In this document: in pieces, positions 5,269-6,427 of the stretch
Layout: every line of letters begins with the position of its first letter
How positions within the stretch are numbered: position 1 is the first letter of the stretch
Assembly: GCA_022510885.1 (NCBI GenBank)
Contig: JAFLSP010000100.1
Location: 1-6,427, forward strand
Reading direction: 5' to 3'
Source: Treponema sp.
GTDB lineage: Bacteria; Spirochaetota; Spirochaetia; Treponematales; Treponemataceae
Length of the DNA stretch: 6,427 nucleotides
Translations under genes and position numbers: made by a program
The notes under the pieces: model-generated
Databases searched by the model: none
The model's input: the letters and a program-made list of their open reading frames with translations, nothing else
What the model was told of the DNA's origin: nothing

Positions 5269-6327
5269 TTACTCCACGGTAAACGTGCTCACGTCGGCAC
5301 CGTCGCCCGCCTCCGCCGGTACGGGGGCATCCGCCTCTTCGCCCAGCAGCCCTTCGGCATGCGCGTCAATCATCTGCAACAGGCGCGCAATCTGCGGGGC
5401 CTGCTCGCTGTCGGGCGCGGCATCAATGGACTTTTGCAGATAGCCTTTAATCTGCTCGTAGTCGGGGTCGCCGACGCCCGCCAAAAAATAGCCCGCGTAG
5501 TAGTAGGCCTGCTGCCGCTCGTCCGGCGTGAGGTATTTGTTCTCCGCCGCCGCCGCAAACGCTTCCGTCATGCGCTCCGGGTCATTGTTGAGCGCGGCGT
5601 CGGTCGCCTGCGCGTCCGCGAGCGCGAGCGCGTATTTTCCGAGCAGCCCCGTCTTGTTCGTGGGGTCAAGCGCGAGCACCTGTTCGGCAAGCGGCGCGAG
5701 CAGGTAGGTCTGCCGCGGGTCTGCCAGTCCGTACAGGTCGTCAATGGCGCGCACCTTGTCCTCGTTGCTGCCCGTGCCGATTCTCTCGTAGACCGCGCGG
5801 AACGCGGCAATCGCCTCTCCCTCCTGCGCGATTTCGTCCCTGAACTCCTCCGCCGTCCTGAGCGTGTCGTCGTAGAACAGCGGCGTGATGGGGTAGCCCT
5901 CCTTGCTCAGCAGGAAGAAAGAGGGCGTTATCTCGATGCCGTACACGGTCGCCAGCTTCATGTTCGCTTCCAGCGCGGCGGCAATCGCCTCGTCCTCCGC
6001 CGACTGCTCGTACAGCCCGCTCGAAAAGTCGAGGTTGACCAGCACGTAGTCGCGCGTGATGTCCGCGATGAACGCCTCGCTGTCCAGCAGGCTGTCCTTG
6101 AGCATCCGGCTGAAATGGTCCTGGTCATCCGCGCTGAACAGCAGGATGATGTCCTTGCCGCTCTGGTGCGCGGCGATTTTCGCGTCGTCAAGGTTGTCGA
6201 GCCAGCGCGTCGCATCGACGGCCTTGGAAAGGTCGAGCCGCGGGGCGAACGCGGACTGCGGCGTCTTCTTGCACCCCGCGAGAGAAAGCACCGCAGCGAG
6301 CGCGGCGAACATCAGCATCTTCTTCAT
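5269..6327 (-). CDS. Lipoprotein with a thioredoxin-like fold lacking CxxC and a helical-repeat C-terminus
   Basis: The 352-residue protein has a lipoprotein signal ending in the lipobox LAGC, with Cys19 as the lipidation site, so it is membrane-anchored outside the cytoplasm. Residues about 39-175 read as a thioredoxin_7-like domain: KDIILLFSADD (58-68), FIADITRDYVLVNLDF (86-101), and VYGIEITPSFFLL (128-140) with the cis-Pro loop at Pro135. The CxxC position is DHFS (70-73), and Cys19 is the only cysteine after processing, so disulfide chemistry is ruled out and a binding or chaperone role is more likely. Residues about 190-330 look like TPR-style helical repeats; the tail is acidic. Start: GAGGAG abuts the ATG at 6333 but stands 6 nt from the ATG at 6327, so I use 6327. 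Function is otherwise unknown. Confidence 0.82.
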   Translation of the reverse strand: MKKMLMFAALAAVLSLAGCKKTPQSAFAPRLDLSKAVDATRWLDNLDDAKIAAHQSGKDIILLFSADDQDHFSRMLKDSLLDSEAFIADITRDYVLVNLDFSSGLYEQSAEDEAIAAALEANMKLATVYGIEITPSFFLLSKEGYPITPLFYDDTLRTAEEFRDEIAQEGEAIAAFRAVYERIGTGSNEDKVRAIDDLYGLADPRQTYLLAPLAEQVLALDPTNKTGLLGKYALALADAQATDAALNNDPERMTEAFAAAAENKYLTPDERQQAYYYAGYFLAGVGDPDYEQIKGYLQKSIDAAPDSEQAPQIARLLQMIDAHAEGLLGEEADAPVPAEAGDGADVSTFTVE

Positions 6328-6333
6328 GGTCAT

Positions 6334-6339
6334 CTCCTC
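6334..6339 (-). promoter_or_regulatory. Shine-Dalgarno deciding the lipoprotein start
   Basis: GAGGAG on the minus strand touches the ATG at 6333 directly, which is too close to work. It lies 6 nt from the ATG at 6327, the normal distance, which removes two residues from the longest reading frame. Confidence 0.75.
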
Positions 6340-6366
6340 ATCCGCAGTAAAGCACGGACTCCTATA

Positions 6367-6375
6367 ACTATAGCA
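6367..6375 (-). promoter_or_regulatory. Extended -10 promoter of the lipoprotein gene
   Basis: On the minus strand TGCTATAGT has the same TGnTATAnT form as the two plus-strand promoters. The -35 region at 17 bp is poor (TAGAAT). Initiation near 6360 gives a leader of about 33 nt that contains the Shine-Dalgarno. This promoter may serve the lipoprotein and both CorC-type genes. Confidence 0.65.
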
Positions 6376-6408
6376 GAATCGCGCGGGATATTCTACTCTG
6401 TTCGGCGC

Positions 6409-6423
6409 AATGGCGCGCGCGGC
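6409..6423 (+). repeat. 15-bp direct repeat, right copy
   Basis: Identical to 16-30. It lies upstream of the lipoprotein promoter, in sequence where I cannot identify a gene. No Shine-Dalgarno precedes the ATG inside it at 6410, so it is not a supported start codon. Confidence 0.5.
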
Positions 6424-6427
6424 ATGG

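Noticed and set aside
1..6427. Mobile element, defence system or novel multigene system
   Set aside because: No transposase, integrase, nuclease, toxin-antitoxin pair, terminal inverted repeats or CRISPR repeats were found. The tRNA gene has no integrase beside it and no second partial copy within the window. Gene content is mostly housekeeping and envelope.

Overview
The window is a compact, GC-rich bacterial chromosomal segment with one tRNA gene, six full protein genes and almost no spare DNA. The mixture suggests a treponeme-like spirochaete: an omptin-family outer-membrane protease, a cytidylate-kinase-like protein, tandem CorC/HlyC-type CBS membrane proteins and a thioredoxin-fold lipoprotein. 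The genes show a signal peptide with an outer-membrane barrel and a lipobox, so the cell is diderm. The genus assignment is inference from gene content, not from a marker gene.

Left part, positions 1-1901: a tRNA-Gly(CCC) gene on the minus strand (44-114) diverges from a plus-strand pair. The pair is an RluA-family pseudouridine synthase (175-930) and an omptin (927-1901), joined by an ATGA stop/start overlap. The roughly 60 bp between tRNA and synthase holds two back-to-back promoters and a nested inverted repeat. The synthase promoter ends so close to the ATG that the message is probably leaderless.

Middle, 1902-2622: a cytidylate-kinase-like P-loop protein with its own extended -10 promoter and a strong Shine-Dalgarno. 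It ends 3 bp from the convergent minus-strand genes.

Right part, 2626-6327, minus strand: read in transcription order this is a lipoprotein with a thioredoxin fold but no redox cysteines, a 64 bp gap, then two paralogous DUF21-CBS-CBS-CorC_HlyC membrane proteins overlapping by ATGA. The two are probably Mg2+ or other cation exporters, possibly working as a pair. The lipoprotein has an extended -10 promoter; no convincing separate promoter was found for the CorC pair.

The most notable points are the omptin with all four catalytic residues conserved but the E. coli lipopolysaccharide-binding residues absent, the likely leaderless synthase mRNA, and the DHFS sequence replacing CxxC in the lipoprotein. 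I do not see a mobile element, CRISPR array, toxin-antitoxin or defence system here.
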